From NCBI GenBank assembly GCA_036937835.1, contig CM072870.1, positions 23,288,001 to 23,352,000 of the forward strand: DNA of 64,000 nt, written 5' to 3'. The position numbers and the translations under genes are program-made. Position 1 is the stretch's first letter, and each line of letters begins with the position of its first letter. This document shows, one piece after another, positions 35,539 to 47,083 of this stretch. The notes below the pieces were generated by a model, which was given only the letters and a program-made list of their open reading frames with translations, was not told where the DNA came from and made no database searches. This DNA is from Pampus argenteus (taxonomy: Eukaryota; Chordata; Actinopteri; Scombriformes; Stromateidae).

Positions 35539-37501
35539 TCAATCATCCAGAAAGTCTTCCACCATTGTGTTGAATTCATCAGCAAACCTCAGGTGGAGGT
35601 TGTGTTTTCCCTCCGGCATCAGGTGTAATCTAGATGTAGGAAGGAGCAGAGGTATTATAGCATGTACGTCTCTTTAAAACTGACTTCCATATTATTATAA
35701 TGTTGTTGTGTGGTCTCACCGTGATCCTTTGATGTGTTTGAGGAGGTACTGTGGGTGGGCGCTCGGCACCATGGGGTCTTTCTCTCCATGGATGATCAGA
35801 GTCGGACATCTGATCAGAGGCAGAAGTTCAATGCAGACACTCCCTAATCAGAGGAAATTAAATACGTTATATTCGATCTTATGACACAAACTTGACTTGA
35901 ACATGAACTTATCACCTTCTGGTCTGTGTGCAAATTGTCCAAATCCATCCACCCAGGCCTCCCAGGTTTTAGCAAAGACTTCTGCTCCATACACCTCCTC
36001 CATGGGCTGCCTCATCCTCGCACTCCATTTGGAAACATCTCGGACCGCTATGTGTTCCCACAGAGACACAAAAACACACACAAACACACAGATAACAGAT
36101 TATATCATGCACAGTTAGGCAAAAAGAACCCAAGGATGACTACAGTGAAAACACAGTACAAATACCATTGTAAAGGCTGAGGTCCTGCTGGGAAATATAG
36201 GCATTGGCTCCCCATACGACCATCTTGCTGATCAGGTCGGGGTTCCTCGCTGCTGCAACCAGAGCAGTGATTCCTCCATCACTCCATCCCAGCAGAGAGA
36301 ACCTGCTGAAGCCCAGAGCCTGCAAAGGCAGTGAAAAATACTACTGAACAGTAGCAAAGTGTAGTTTTAATTACTGCAGCTGCAAAATGCTGCCTGTGGT
36401 GGCAGCAGGTATACAGTAACTGGATTATAGTTGAGGGGAGGAAGTTAATCGTCTGCAGTAAATAAGCTGTTGAACCAAACCTTCATCAGATCCACTGCAT
36501 CCTTTGCATCCCTTTCAAAGAAGTGAGGAGGGAAGTCTCTGTCTGGAGGACGGGATTGTCCGTAACCACGCGGATCCCAGCCCACTACAGTGAAACGTTC
36601 CTTATCCAGAGACTTCAGCTGAGGTCCGAAATCTGTCCGAGTGCTTCCTGTCAAAGACCAAAAGGGCTTTTTAACACGCTTAGAAGATGCCAACAGTGTG
36701 TACTGTTCATTTAAAGGACAAGACACGAGGAGATGAGGCGTTGTATTTACCCAGAGCTCCAGGAAGCAACAGCACAGCGTGTTTGCCCCTGCCTGTCTGC
36801 TCATAGTACAGATCCACACCATTAACATGCTGCCTGCCGGAGGCCACCGAAGAGCTGAAACAGCCAATCAGACACGACAACAGACTGAATGAAGTTTGAT
36901 GAGCGGAGGTTGAACAGGTTGAACACCACCCTGGTCCCCGACAGCCATCGATGAGTCAAACACTGTAAATGTTGTTTTGCTTGGATCTGGAGTGAATCTA
37001 ACAGTATTTTTGTCGTCTGTATATTGTTCCTTTCAGCTCATTGTGAGCTGCTGTTAAACATTATTCATGCTGTCATAAGGAAAAAGGCCTCTGACCCAAA
37101 CATGAAGCGCTGACGAGGTCTGCAGCCGCCTGCAGACAGTGTGAAAACAGATGTTCAAAATGTTCTGCAAGATAAGACTAATACTGCTAATAAACATGAT
37201 ATTAAATACCAGCATATATTTAGTAAAACAGTGATAGACTATAAGGATTTCTGCATTATTTCCACATCTTCATGGAGACACTGCGCCATCTAGTGGACTT
37301 TAATCAATCAGGCCTGAAAGCACAGCAGGCATTTCCTGCTTCGTGTTGAACTGTTGGAGAAGTTAAAGTCCAGTTCTTTAGAGTCGTGCATATGAACAGA
37401 TAAGACAGTGAGATCAGTCACCAGCAGGGTCGAGTCATGGCGCATCTCTTCATGTCAGGTCTGCGTCTAAACACACGTCCTGCGCGTAAAAACAGCGCCA
37501 T
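35539..37501 (-). CDS. bphl: Biphenyl hydrolase-like serine hydrolase (valacyclovir hydrolase), complete
   Basis: An alpha/beta hydrolase that in mammals cleaves amino-acid esters, including valacyclovir, and acts in mitochondria. Exons: 37422-37501, 36751-36854, 36481-36647, 36166-36319, 35916-36047, 35720-35843, 35539-35629 (852 nt, 283 aa, phases agree). Catalytic triad by family position: S130 in GWSDGG, D235 in HGEKDP, H263 in EGKHNLH. The oxyanion-side motif LLLPGALG (55-62), GWDPRGYGQSRPPDRDF (84-100) and the family block FFERDAKDAVDLMK are intact. Exon 1 is the least certain: it was picked because it gives an ATG, the right phase and a Leu/Arg-rich N terminus (MALFLRAGRVFRRR) typical of a mitochondrial presequence. 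The gene is divergent from dusp22 and lies upstream of psmg4. Confidence 0.94.
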
Positions 37502-39712
37502 TCCTGCGCTGCGCCAAGTCCTCGTCCAGGAGCTTCAGAGAGTGATCAAAGTCTCAGCCAACGTCTAATCCTGCAGGTTGGTTTGTTTCAGTCAATGCAG
37601 GAAGCTTCAGTCGATTTTGGCACTTTCCACCAAGAAAATTTAAAGGGAAAGTACGCAAAGGAACCGAAATACAACATTCACCTAAATGTTAATATAAATA
37701 TCATAATATAATTAATATTTCTGGAATATTTCTGCTTTTTTTTTTAAGTTTACGAATATCTTAATTCGAAAAAATATTATATAACATCATAATGATAAAA
37801 AAAAAGTTTTTATTTTATTTATTTATTTCCAAATGAATTTCTCTGAATGCTCCAAAAAAATAAATAATAATAAATAAATAAATTAAAAACTGATCTATAT
37901 AATATTTGAATTTGCAGTTCAGCATACTGACTTTAAAACAGGTATTAATAGATTTATTTATTTATTATCATTTTCCATGTAATTAATGAACCAAATCAAC
38001 AAACATCCCATAAACTGTGCTGCTCATCTTAACAGGAGACTGTGACCTGTGAGAACAGGTGTCACCTGTGTTTCTGCCTTCATGGATTCATGGTGTCACT
38101 GTTCTAATATTCATGTTAGGGAACAATTAGGGAACAATAGTTGATTGTTCAATTGACAGAAAACATATTTGTGATAATAAAATAATAATTGAAATCATTT
38201 TTCAACCAAATATTTTCTCAAACATGAAGATTTACTGATTTTTTTTTCCATCTTACATCGCTGTATATTGAATATCTTTAGGTTTTGATTAGAAAATTTG
38301 AAGAGGCTCAAACACATTATCTGATATTTAAAAGAATAATTTGATATTTATCTTATTACGGCTAAAAACACTATTTTTATTAATGTAGCTTTTCAAATGT
38401 AAATACCGGCTTCTTGAACTTTTTATCAGTGAGACAAAATAAGCGATTTGAAGACGTCCCTTTGGATTATGGGCGCTACTCTCTGACTGATAATATCCCA
38501 AATTGCTTGAATTATTATATGACTATTTTCTTGCTTACTCAAAGTGATGAAAATGGCCGTTATTTTCTGGGACTTTACAGTGTGGTGCAGCTTTGTTGTG
38601 GCAGACCAAGGATTATGTGTCTGCTTACAAACTGGTACCAAATGTGAAAGTAATGTCTCCTCTTTGTCTTTTTAAAGGTTGATTCAATCATCGACACCTC
38701 ATATCCTTTACTATCTATGCAGCACAGCCCCACCCCCTCCTCCTACACGTGTATTCAGAAAGGTCCCTGTTTCTAATGTGTCTGTTTATCAATGGCTTTG
38801 ACCTGCTGCGAGTCGTTCACACCTACTTTTCTGAGGCAGGCGGCTTTTTGTAAACGCCTCCACCCTTGTCTGCCTGTCAGAGCAACTGAGCTGTGCCAAA
38901 ACTCTGAACCACACACTGGAACACAAGGCGAGACGACAAAGCCGGGTTAAAAATATCTCGATTGCCTCAAAGCAAAGTGTCAAAGATGCAGCAGAATTTA
39001 CTGGAAACGCAGCGAGTGATGTCGACTCCAGCGGCTGTCCACTGACAACAAACACAACATTTAAACTGAACGGAAGAAATTCATAAGAAATCCTTTAATA
39101 AAAAACGAGGAAAAGTCATCAAGTATGAAATTGATAAAGCTGCGTTTGGTGCAGACATTCATGGTCCCGAGATGATGAATCCTTCAGACTTTGGTCACCT
39201 TTCCTTCATCTGACATCTACTACACAGATTAGCAGACAAAGACATTTCTCACAACCCTCACAGCAAAGTGTCAAAGATGTCGCATAATTTACATGAAATG
39301 AGGTGACAACGTTGAGTCGAGTCTAATTTAAGCTAAAGATTCACTCTGTGTAGGACGTACTCTGAGCCTGTCATGCTCCTTATATAGTATAATACCTCAG
39401 CAGATAGTTTGACCCCCTGTTGGATCTGCTCTCCTCTGCCTTCTGGCCTTCAACCATCTTTGTGAGGTTGGTATGTGCCTGGCTACGGTCTCATGACTCC
39501 ACTCCAGGTCTAAATATAAATATCCAACTGCTAAGGTCACATTACATCATCCCAAGTGACATATTCTCAATCAAGTTGCACATGTGCCCTGAGCTGTGGA
39601 CACGTCCTTATGATCTGCTGGGTCAGGCTTGAATAAGATGGGACCAAACACCAGCTGGTGATTGGACGAGTTGCTCGACGCCGACGGATTAAAACTTGAA
39701 CTTTTAGCAGAC
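37502..39712. other. Intergenic region between divergent bphl and dusp22
   Basis: AT-rich, no recognised exon. It contains a pair of similar segments at 38970-39010 and 39261-39301, both reading AGCAAAGTGTCAAAGATG then (C/T)(A/C)GCA(G/T)AATTTAC. Promoters of both genes should lie here, but neither has a clear TATA box or GC island. Confidence 0.6.
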
Positions 39713-42700
39713 ATGGGTAACGGAATAAACAAGGTACATCCTCATGTAACCTGGATTTAAATGTCTCCACTTTAAAGCAGAAAAAAACAACCTGCACATT
39801 TTCATTTTACTTTGACACCTTCTGCATGATCTGTTCTCAGTTTCTATCTTCCTTTAGGTCCTGCCTGATCTTTATCTGGGAAATCTCAAAGGTAAGGCAT
39901 CTCTAGCTGCTTATCATTTGAGTAAAGAATTGATTTATTGAGAGAATAATGCAGTGGTGTCTGTTTCAGTTCCTCATATGAAGGGACATGTGGTGAGATG
40001 CTACGCTGAGTTCAGTTTCTATAGAGTGGAGAAGTCACAGAGTAGAGAACAATGATTCAGACGCTCTAAAAACTAAATATTTCAGTGTGTTTGTGCCTCT
40101 GTGTGCACGAGTCGGTTATCTAACTCAGCAGCTGGAAGAAACTAATGCTTTCTGAGGCCTGCTCTGTGGATTAGTGTGGAGGGGATGCCCCCCGGTGTGG
40201 GGGTGTCCCTGCTGTGAACACTATTCCACATCTTTCCATAAAACAGCAACATGTAATAATTCAGTTGATGCGGTTTTAAATATTTCTGTGTACATGAAAT
40301 TGTGACACAGGAAATGTGTCAAAAATAATCGATGGCTTTTTGTAAACATGACTTGTTCAAGGAACTTACTGTCAAATAGGAAATGTGATATCTTTCATGT
40401 TAACCGAGGCCTTTGATCATCTTAAAGTATTTCTGTTTGTCATATCAAACTGTGAACATGTACAAATTTCACTCTGCAGCATTTATAATAACTAAAAATA
40501 CAGATATTCTACATTTAAGTTTAATTAAGGAATACATGTTTTTATTATATATTGTTTCAGGAGCTAATTGTATGAAACACCAGCTGCTGCTCTGCTCAGG
40601 ACGTTAGCTTTAGCAGGAATTTATCATTCTTCTTAATAATACATATAACAGTAAATAAATGAATAAACTGGTTTAAATCTCACATGCTGGTTCTGGTTGA
40701 GTTGTTTTTAGTGTCTGCAGGATGTTTAAAGGAAAGGTTTGAATGACACGTTTGCACAGTAAATATGACGTCTGCAGATATCATGTGTTCTCGTATTTAT
40801 GAGTTTTGCTTTTTATGTTTTTTCTGTGTCTCAGTTTATGTGAAGTTAGATTTGTTTACTTGGTTTGGCTGGCAGGAGGGTCCACTGGTTTAGACTCATC
40901 TAGATCTTGTTTAGGTGGCATCATTAATATCCTGCAAACTTGCAAAGCAGAAGAAAAAATGCTCAAAGCACATCTGTCCAAAGTAGAAAACATTTGGCTT
41001 CCTTTTAAAGAACAAAATTTGATTAAAACAATTACTGTTTCTTGCTTTTGGGCCAAGCTGTTGGACTGTTTTAGAAACACTGGTTTTCCGGTTTTTCTTT
41101 CAGTTCAAAACAAGACCAAAACTTTAAAGCTATATGGCCACATTAGTTTTGGAGACATTTGGGGAGGGAGGCTGTTGTTGGGCAGAAAATACTTTATTTA
41201 GTTTAGATCCTGCATGGGGTGAGTTGTGATTGGAGAGTTTGCCATTTCTTAGTTTTCTTTGCAATCCACAGATGCACGCGATAAGGAGCTGCTACAGCAA
41301 CGCAACATCACCCACATCCTGTCCATCCATGACACAGCTGCACCCATCCTGGAGGTGAAATGTCGTCTCTGTGTGTTTTAGCAGCCTGCGCGGCCTTCTG
41401 AGGGGCGCTTGAACTCAGCCAACATGTCCACAGCCGCCCCTGAACTGTTGTTTTCCCCCCTCAATGTCCCGGCTGCGTAGTACTCATTATGAAAGTGTAA
41501 AAGGTTGGCAGCAGACCCGAAGCTCTACGCTCTCTTTTCCTGACTCAGAATCTTCATCGGGGCTTCAACTAACAATCATTTTCAAAACTGATCCATCTGT
41601 TTATGAATTGATTCATTTATTGTAAAAAAAAATGACAACAAAGAGTGAAAAATAAGATGCTCAATAATCCAGAAACCAAACGAAATAGTTAACTGTCATA
41701 TAAAACAAAGAAAAGAAGAAGATCCTCACATTCAATCACCTGATCAATTAATCAGCTGGTTTCATTATAGTAAAGCCTCGTTACGTTGTTGTTTATTGGG
41801 ATCAGATCTCTGAACAGGAAAGGATAAATAAGATGTAGAGTAGTTTACATAAAAGTCAGATTTCTATTAAAGGATGCTGAAATGGACGACTTCAATAAAT
41901 GTGAAAGTCAGATGTTCTTCTTTTCTTTAGTCTTGTATCGGTCACAGGACCCGGGATTCACCAGGTTCCCAAATAAGCACGTTTCTGTCTGTGATGCTTC
42001 AGTATTACAGGATCCCTGTGAATATCTGAGAATTTGTATGTTCTTTTCAGTTGATGTGTGTGTGTGTGCTGCAGCTGTGAGGCAGATGGATAAATTTCAC
42101 ACAAGATGCTTTTAGCTCAGCAGCTTGAAGTCCATCAAGTCTTGAAAGTGGAACCGCATTTAAAAAAAAAAAAAAAAGGTTTCTGGCCTCTTCATCGCTG
42201 CATTTAGACGTGGCGATTTGTGTATGAAAGAGCGGGAAAGGTGTTTCTCTTATGTGTACGTGAGTACGTGAGTGTGAGCACGAGAGACAGAGCTGATTTT
42301 ACTGTGAGAAGGTTGAAGGTTGAACCTGAAATATTCCTCTCGTCGTCGGTAACAGATGCAGGAATATTGCATTGTGAAATTGTCTTTGAAAATCTTGAAT
42401 TCTTTTGAAATCTTCAGTGTCCGCTTTCACAACTTTCATCTTTTCTTGTTGAAAGCGAGCATGAAAAGTGCTCAGAGATTTCTGTACACTTTCTCCGTCC
42501 ATGCTAGTATGTTTCATTACAGTGAAGAGAAACAGCAACTTGTATTACAGTATCACTACCCAAACTGGTCAACCACCAAAAGGTTTTGGGCTTGAAATGA
42601 TTTCTGAGCCCATTAATTCCAGCTGCTGTCCAAATTTTCATATTGATTGTGCGATTGTTGTGTCCTTTGTGTGCATGACACAACATTTTGAGCTCGGTGG

Positions 42701-43601
42701 CACAACGATGACTCAGGTCTGTGTTACTGGTGCAGCCTGAATGGCCAGATGGGATGGTGTATTTGCATACCTAACAGTCAAATCTGAGTGATTAATTTCT
42801 TGGAAGACAGCATGATGGTTCCTGAGAGAGGAAGGTAAAAATTTGCAACCGAGTCTCTGAGGTCAGATGCACCGTTTACAAAACTGTACGTGTTGTCACT
42901 TAGCGTGCTGCATAACGAAACAACAAGAACAAAAACTTTAAAAATGCGTTTTACAAAATGCATTTCAGCATTTATCCACAACCTGCATTATGAGGAAGGG
43001 TAATCTATAGGTTTGATTAATGTCTGCAGAGTCATGACGGTCATGACGATGATTCAAACATACTAGAGGACTTCTCATTAATTGTTTGCATAATCTGACT
43101 CCTTCTGTCAAAAGTCTGAGGTCATGTGCTCCAGTATGTACATGTATGACTACTACAGTACGTCTGGTCTCTGCATGTATCAGCCAACCTGTCTGGAGCA
43201 CTTCCAGAGCTCAGGGTGTCCCAGAGGGCTCAGGGGCTTTCGCAGCGGTGCAGTCATTACGGGACAAGGTGGTTTCTGGGGCCATGCATGTACCATCAGC
43301 TGCCAGGTGCACAGTACAAAACACACACACACACACACACACATCGATATGTCATGACCTACCACTCTAGCGCTGAGCCTCAGGGTCAGAGGAGCAACGT
43401 TTCGGGGGGCGTCCCGTACAGCAAAAAACAGGAAGTGTGTTCAAACGGACGACCTGACAGGAAAGGGTTAAAATATTAATTCACTGTTACATCATTTATT
43501 CTGATGAGTTTAATTGATCCTTCCCTCCCATACAGGACATGACGTACCTTTGTATATCTGCTGCTGACCACTCCAAGCAAAACCTGTGAGTACTTCACAT
43601 G

Positions 43602-43638
<37 letters not shown>

Positions 43639-45128
43639 TGTAATATGGACAAATTATAACAAAAAGAAGAAGAAGAAGAAAAAAAAGAGTCCAACAAGAG
43701 TCCTGTTGTAATCTTACAGACAGTTTATATGTTTATGTTGTAAAATTAACTGTTTTGATATTGTAAATTTTTTAATTAAGCAAATTTATTCACTACAAAT
43801 AAAAAATAAATCATAAAACATTGAAATAACTAAAAGTTCAATAACCAAAATGTTTAAGTTTTGCTTCAGCTGGTGTTGATAACTGATCGTTTGTCCAGGA
43901 TGCAGTACTTCAGAGACAGCATCATGTTCATCCACGAGTCCAGGATGAACGGAGGAGGCTGCCTCGTCCACTGGTGAGTGGACCCATAAAGATGCTGCGG
44001 ATCAGATCTTATTCTGCATGTTTTAATTAAATGAAATAAAACTGTGTGTTTCATTTAGTTTAAGGGTAGGTGACATGTCTGGTAAGGAAGGAACATTAAC
44101 ATTTAGATTATTGTCTGTATAGGTGATTTCTGACTGGATGGTCCCAACTTTAGTGGAAAAAACTGATTTTTATGCAGAATAATCAGAATATGTGATGTTT
44201 ACTTCAACTCTCAGTGTGGCAGGAGTGTCCCGCAGCGTGACGCTGGTGGTGGCGTACATCATGACGGTGACGGGCCGCGGCTGGGTGGAGTCTCTGGCGG
44301 CGGTGAGGGCGGCCAGGCCGTGTGCGGGACCCAACCTGGGCTTCCTGCGGCAGCTGGACGAGTTTGAAAACACGGAGTTGACACAAGTGAGTAACACCTC
44401 ACTGACAGTTATGAACCTGATGATTCTCATCTTACCAACAAAAACAGCACAAAAGGTCGTAATGTCAGTCGCCCAAAAACAACACAGCTGTGCTGAACAG
44501 CTGCCATCGAGCTGCTGAATAAATATGAAACACGTCGCTTAACTTAATGATCATAATCTTAACTTTTTGGAGCATTTGTTATGCTTTATATTTCTATTCA
44601 GTAACTGTCTCTCTGTACAGCAGCTTTTATTGTTACAGATAAAGACAGTTTGGTGCCTGTCGTACATTCATAACACCTTTCTGAAGCTATAACCAGACTC
44701 ATATCTAGGTCTTCTTTATGCATCAAATAGACACACTAGTTGTCATTTTGAATAGAAGTGTGGTACCTTTAAAACTACAGGACGGATGTGCTCGATGGAG
44801 GCGTCCATCCTCTACACTGGAGGCCAACTGTTGCTTGCAGCAGGTGTGATTAAAGGATCTTTTGTTTTAAGACAGTTAGAGGTTTTTTCACAGAGCCTCC
44901 ATTCACATGTTCCTTTAAAACTCACTTGAAATCTAACTTGAACCGTCCTCCGTCTCTTTGACTCTCTCCTCTCTCCTCCAGTATCGGGCCTGGTGGATGG
45001 AGCGGTACGGGGAGAACACGTTCAGTGACGACGAAGAGGTCGAAGCTCTTTTGAGTCGTAAATCCTGCAGTAACAGCAGTGCTTTGGCGACCAGCGTCAC
45101 GCCAGCTTTGGCCACGAATGGCACCTGA
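39713..45128 (+). CDS. dusp22: Dual specificity phosphatase 22 (JSP-1/JKAP), complete (7 exons)
   Basis: Small atypical dual-specificity phosphatase that tunes JNK and antigen-receptor kinase signalling at membranes. Exons: 39713-39733, 39858-39891, 41272-41354, 43536-43585, 43899-43973, 44215-44386, 44982-45128 (582 nt, 193 aa, phases agree). The catalytic loop HCVAGVSRS gives C88 and R94, and D57 in ISAADHS is the general acid; both positions agree with the human enzyme. MGNGINK keeps Gly2 for N-myristoylation. AYIMTV after the loop is the family helix. The first coding exons are tiny (21 and 34 nt), as expected for this gene. The C-terminal tail after RYGENTFSDDEE is Ser/Ala-rich and diverges from mammals. 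Fish carry two dusp22 paralogs; which one this is cannot be told here. Confidence 0.95.
41355..43535 (+). other. dusp22 intron 3
   Basis: 2.2 kb with no recognised coding sequence. It includes an ATTAATC-family element at 41559-41790 and a CA microsatellite at 43320-43342. Confidence 0.85.
41559..41790. repeat. Interspersed element (ATTAATC family), dusp22 intron 3
   Basis: Starts GGGGCTTCAACTAACAATCA and ends with CACCTGATCAATTAATCAGC, the two inverted ends of the family, with ATAAAACAAAGAAAAGAAG between. Confidence 0.6.
43603..43690. repeat. (TA)n and (AAG)n microsatellites, dusp22 intron 4
   Basis: About 17 TA units at 43603-43636, then an A/G-rich run with about five GAA units at 43665-43688. 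Confidence 0.9.
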
Positions 45129-45626
45129 GGAGCTGTGTGAGAATCTGACCAGCTGCTGCACCAGAAAAGAGGATTTCTGCCTTTCATTATCAATCCTGAC
45201 AAAACGTTAGAGAGCCGGGGGGGAATTTTAAATGTCAGTCTACGAGTCCCCTTCGACATGTCCCTGCTTCTAACTGTCAAAACAACATGCAAGAGCAGTC
45301 AAGCATGACCACAAAGAAACATGTACATAGAACACACAGAGGGAGCACACACTCCCCCCTCAGTTATGTTATGCTGTGTCTTACACTAATATGAGTATTA
45401 CTTTCTGTACACAGAGATGCAGTATTTTCCAGTGAAACTGTATTTATTCATTTATTAATTACATTATATATATTATTGAAAAGTGTATATAGATATATAG
45501 TTGTATGTGTTTTGTTTGTATTGTTAAAGACTGTGTAATTATAATAGTGATTGATTCATGTTCAGCTGCTGGATCAATGATTGACGCCCACGTGTTCGGT
45601 CTCATCCTCAAGTTTCCAGTTTGCGT

Positions 45627-45632
45627 AATAAA
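45627..45632 (+). other. Candidate dusp22 poly(A) signal
   Basis: AATAAA about 500 nt past the dusp22 stop. It gives a 3' UTR of about 0.5 kb. Confidence 0.6.
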
Positions 45633-46560
45633 ATGTTATAATTGACTTCACGTGAATATTTGTGTTCATCAAAGGGATGTGATCCAAAAAAAAATGAAAC
45701 CTGAAAGAGATTATTAACATTTAATCACATCGTCGTCTAATATTTTTCTTTTTTTTAATGTAGATTTACTCATTTCAGACTTTTTAAAAACTTTTTAAAA
45801 ACTTTTTTTTTTTTTTAAAGTAAAAGTCCTGCATTTAAAATCAATAGTAAAATGTACTTAAAGTTAAACTGGTCTATCAGTAATAACACTGATGCATTAA
45901 CGTGTCAGCAGCTTTCTGTATTGTTATTGTTGAGGTGGAGATAATATCATTAATCATATATCATATATCATAATAAACATTATAATCTGTAAAATACTAA
46001 AACTATCAGATGAATGTGTGGAGAATGAAGTACAATATATACTGTATGTAAGTAAAAATAAGTTTTTAAATTCTTTTACTCTGCTAATTATTTTTTTACT
46101 TTTATTCTTAATATTTTATTGTTATTGTTGACAAACATTGTTTTAATTGTTCTTGTAGTTTTTATGTTGTTTTTTGAGAAGCTGCATTTCTGCATAAAAG
46201 CTTCTATAAAAAATAAAAGTATAAGTACCTGAGTAGATGTACTACAGTATACTACAGTATATATGCCTCATAACTTTACTCTGTTATGTTCTGTAGTATT
46301 ATTACTGTTATTATCACTGATATCTACATGTATAAGCAGCATTTTAGTTTAGTATCTGGTTGAAGTTTAATTTAAACGTTTTATAAGCTGATTATATCAT
46401 TTATAATATAAAGTAACTAGCAGTGTAATTTTACTGACTACATTAAATAATCATATTTGATGGTGTTTCTGTGTTTTATAAGACTTACAATAATCATATC
46501 TGTGGTTCTTCTTGTTTAATAGTAGTTATATAATCTTTAATGGGACGTTATTGCGCATCA
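45633..46560. other. Short intergenic region between dusp22 and irf4
   Basis: Very AT-rich with no exon. The part at 45810-46450 looks like a diverged copy of the repeat whose motifs also occur, reversed, at 17110-17340. The sequence turns GC-rich after about 46560, at the irf4 promoter. Confidence 0.6.
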
Positions 46561-46654
46561 CTTCTGCTGCAGGGACCTCTCTATACGCGTTTTTCGTAAA
46601 GCTTTTGTCGTTTCACAGAATTGTTTTCGTCTCCGTGCCATGATTTTCCACGTG

Positions 46655-46704
46655 TGCGGGTGTGTGTGCGGGTGTGTGTGCGGGTGTGTGTGCAGGGTTT
46701 CCCC
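46655..46704 (+). promoter_or_regulatory. irf4 promoter segment: 12-nt repeat and kappa-B-like site
   Basis: Three copies of the 12-mer GCGGGTGTGTGT are followed at 46695-46704 by GGGTTTCCCC, a near-palindromic site resembling but not matching the NF-kappa-B consensus. IRF4 is a known NF-kappa-B target in mammals, so the site is of interest, but binding is only a guess. Confidence 0.3.
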
Positions 46705-46887
46705 CGGTCGGTGTGTTACTGGAGATCTGCCGCTGCGTGCAGCTGATAAGCTTCGGAGGAGAGGCGGGCTGCAGGTGTGTCCCCGCCCTCCTGCTGCTCG
46801 CTATAGGCTGCAGGATTTAAGCGGGCGCGCCGTCAAGATGAGGGCTTTCTGAGACTCATTGATCTCTAAACGTTTCGGGTTTCACAG

Positions 46888-47081
46888 GTAAGATCAGCTC
46901 CGATCCGCCGCCGGGACGCGTCCTCAGGCCAACCTGTCTGCGTGGGTTTAACTTTTAGTGAGTTTTATTCTCTTCAGTAGCGTCATCATCATTTGTTTCT
47001 TAATTGCAGCACACGCATGAGCACATGGCTTTACATTACAGGATCTAACTGTGGACGTGTTGCGTGCGTGTGTTTGCGCAG
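46888..47081 (+). other. irf4 5' UTR intron
   Basis: A donor (CACAG then GTAAGATC) after 46887 and an acceptor (TTTGCGCAG) ending at 47081 bracket 194 bp. They join a non-coding first exon to the exon with the start codon, two bases before the ATG. The mammalian gene also has a non-coding exon 1. Confidence 0.6.
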
Positions 47082-47083
47082 AG

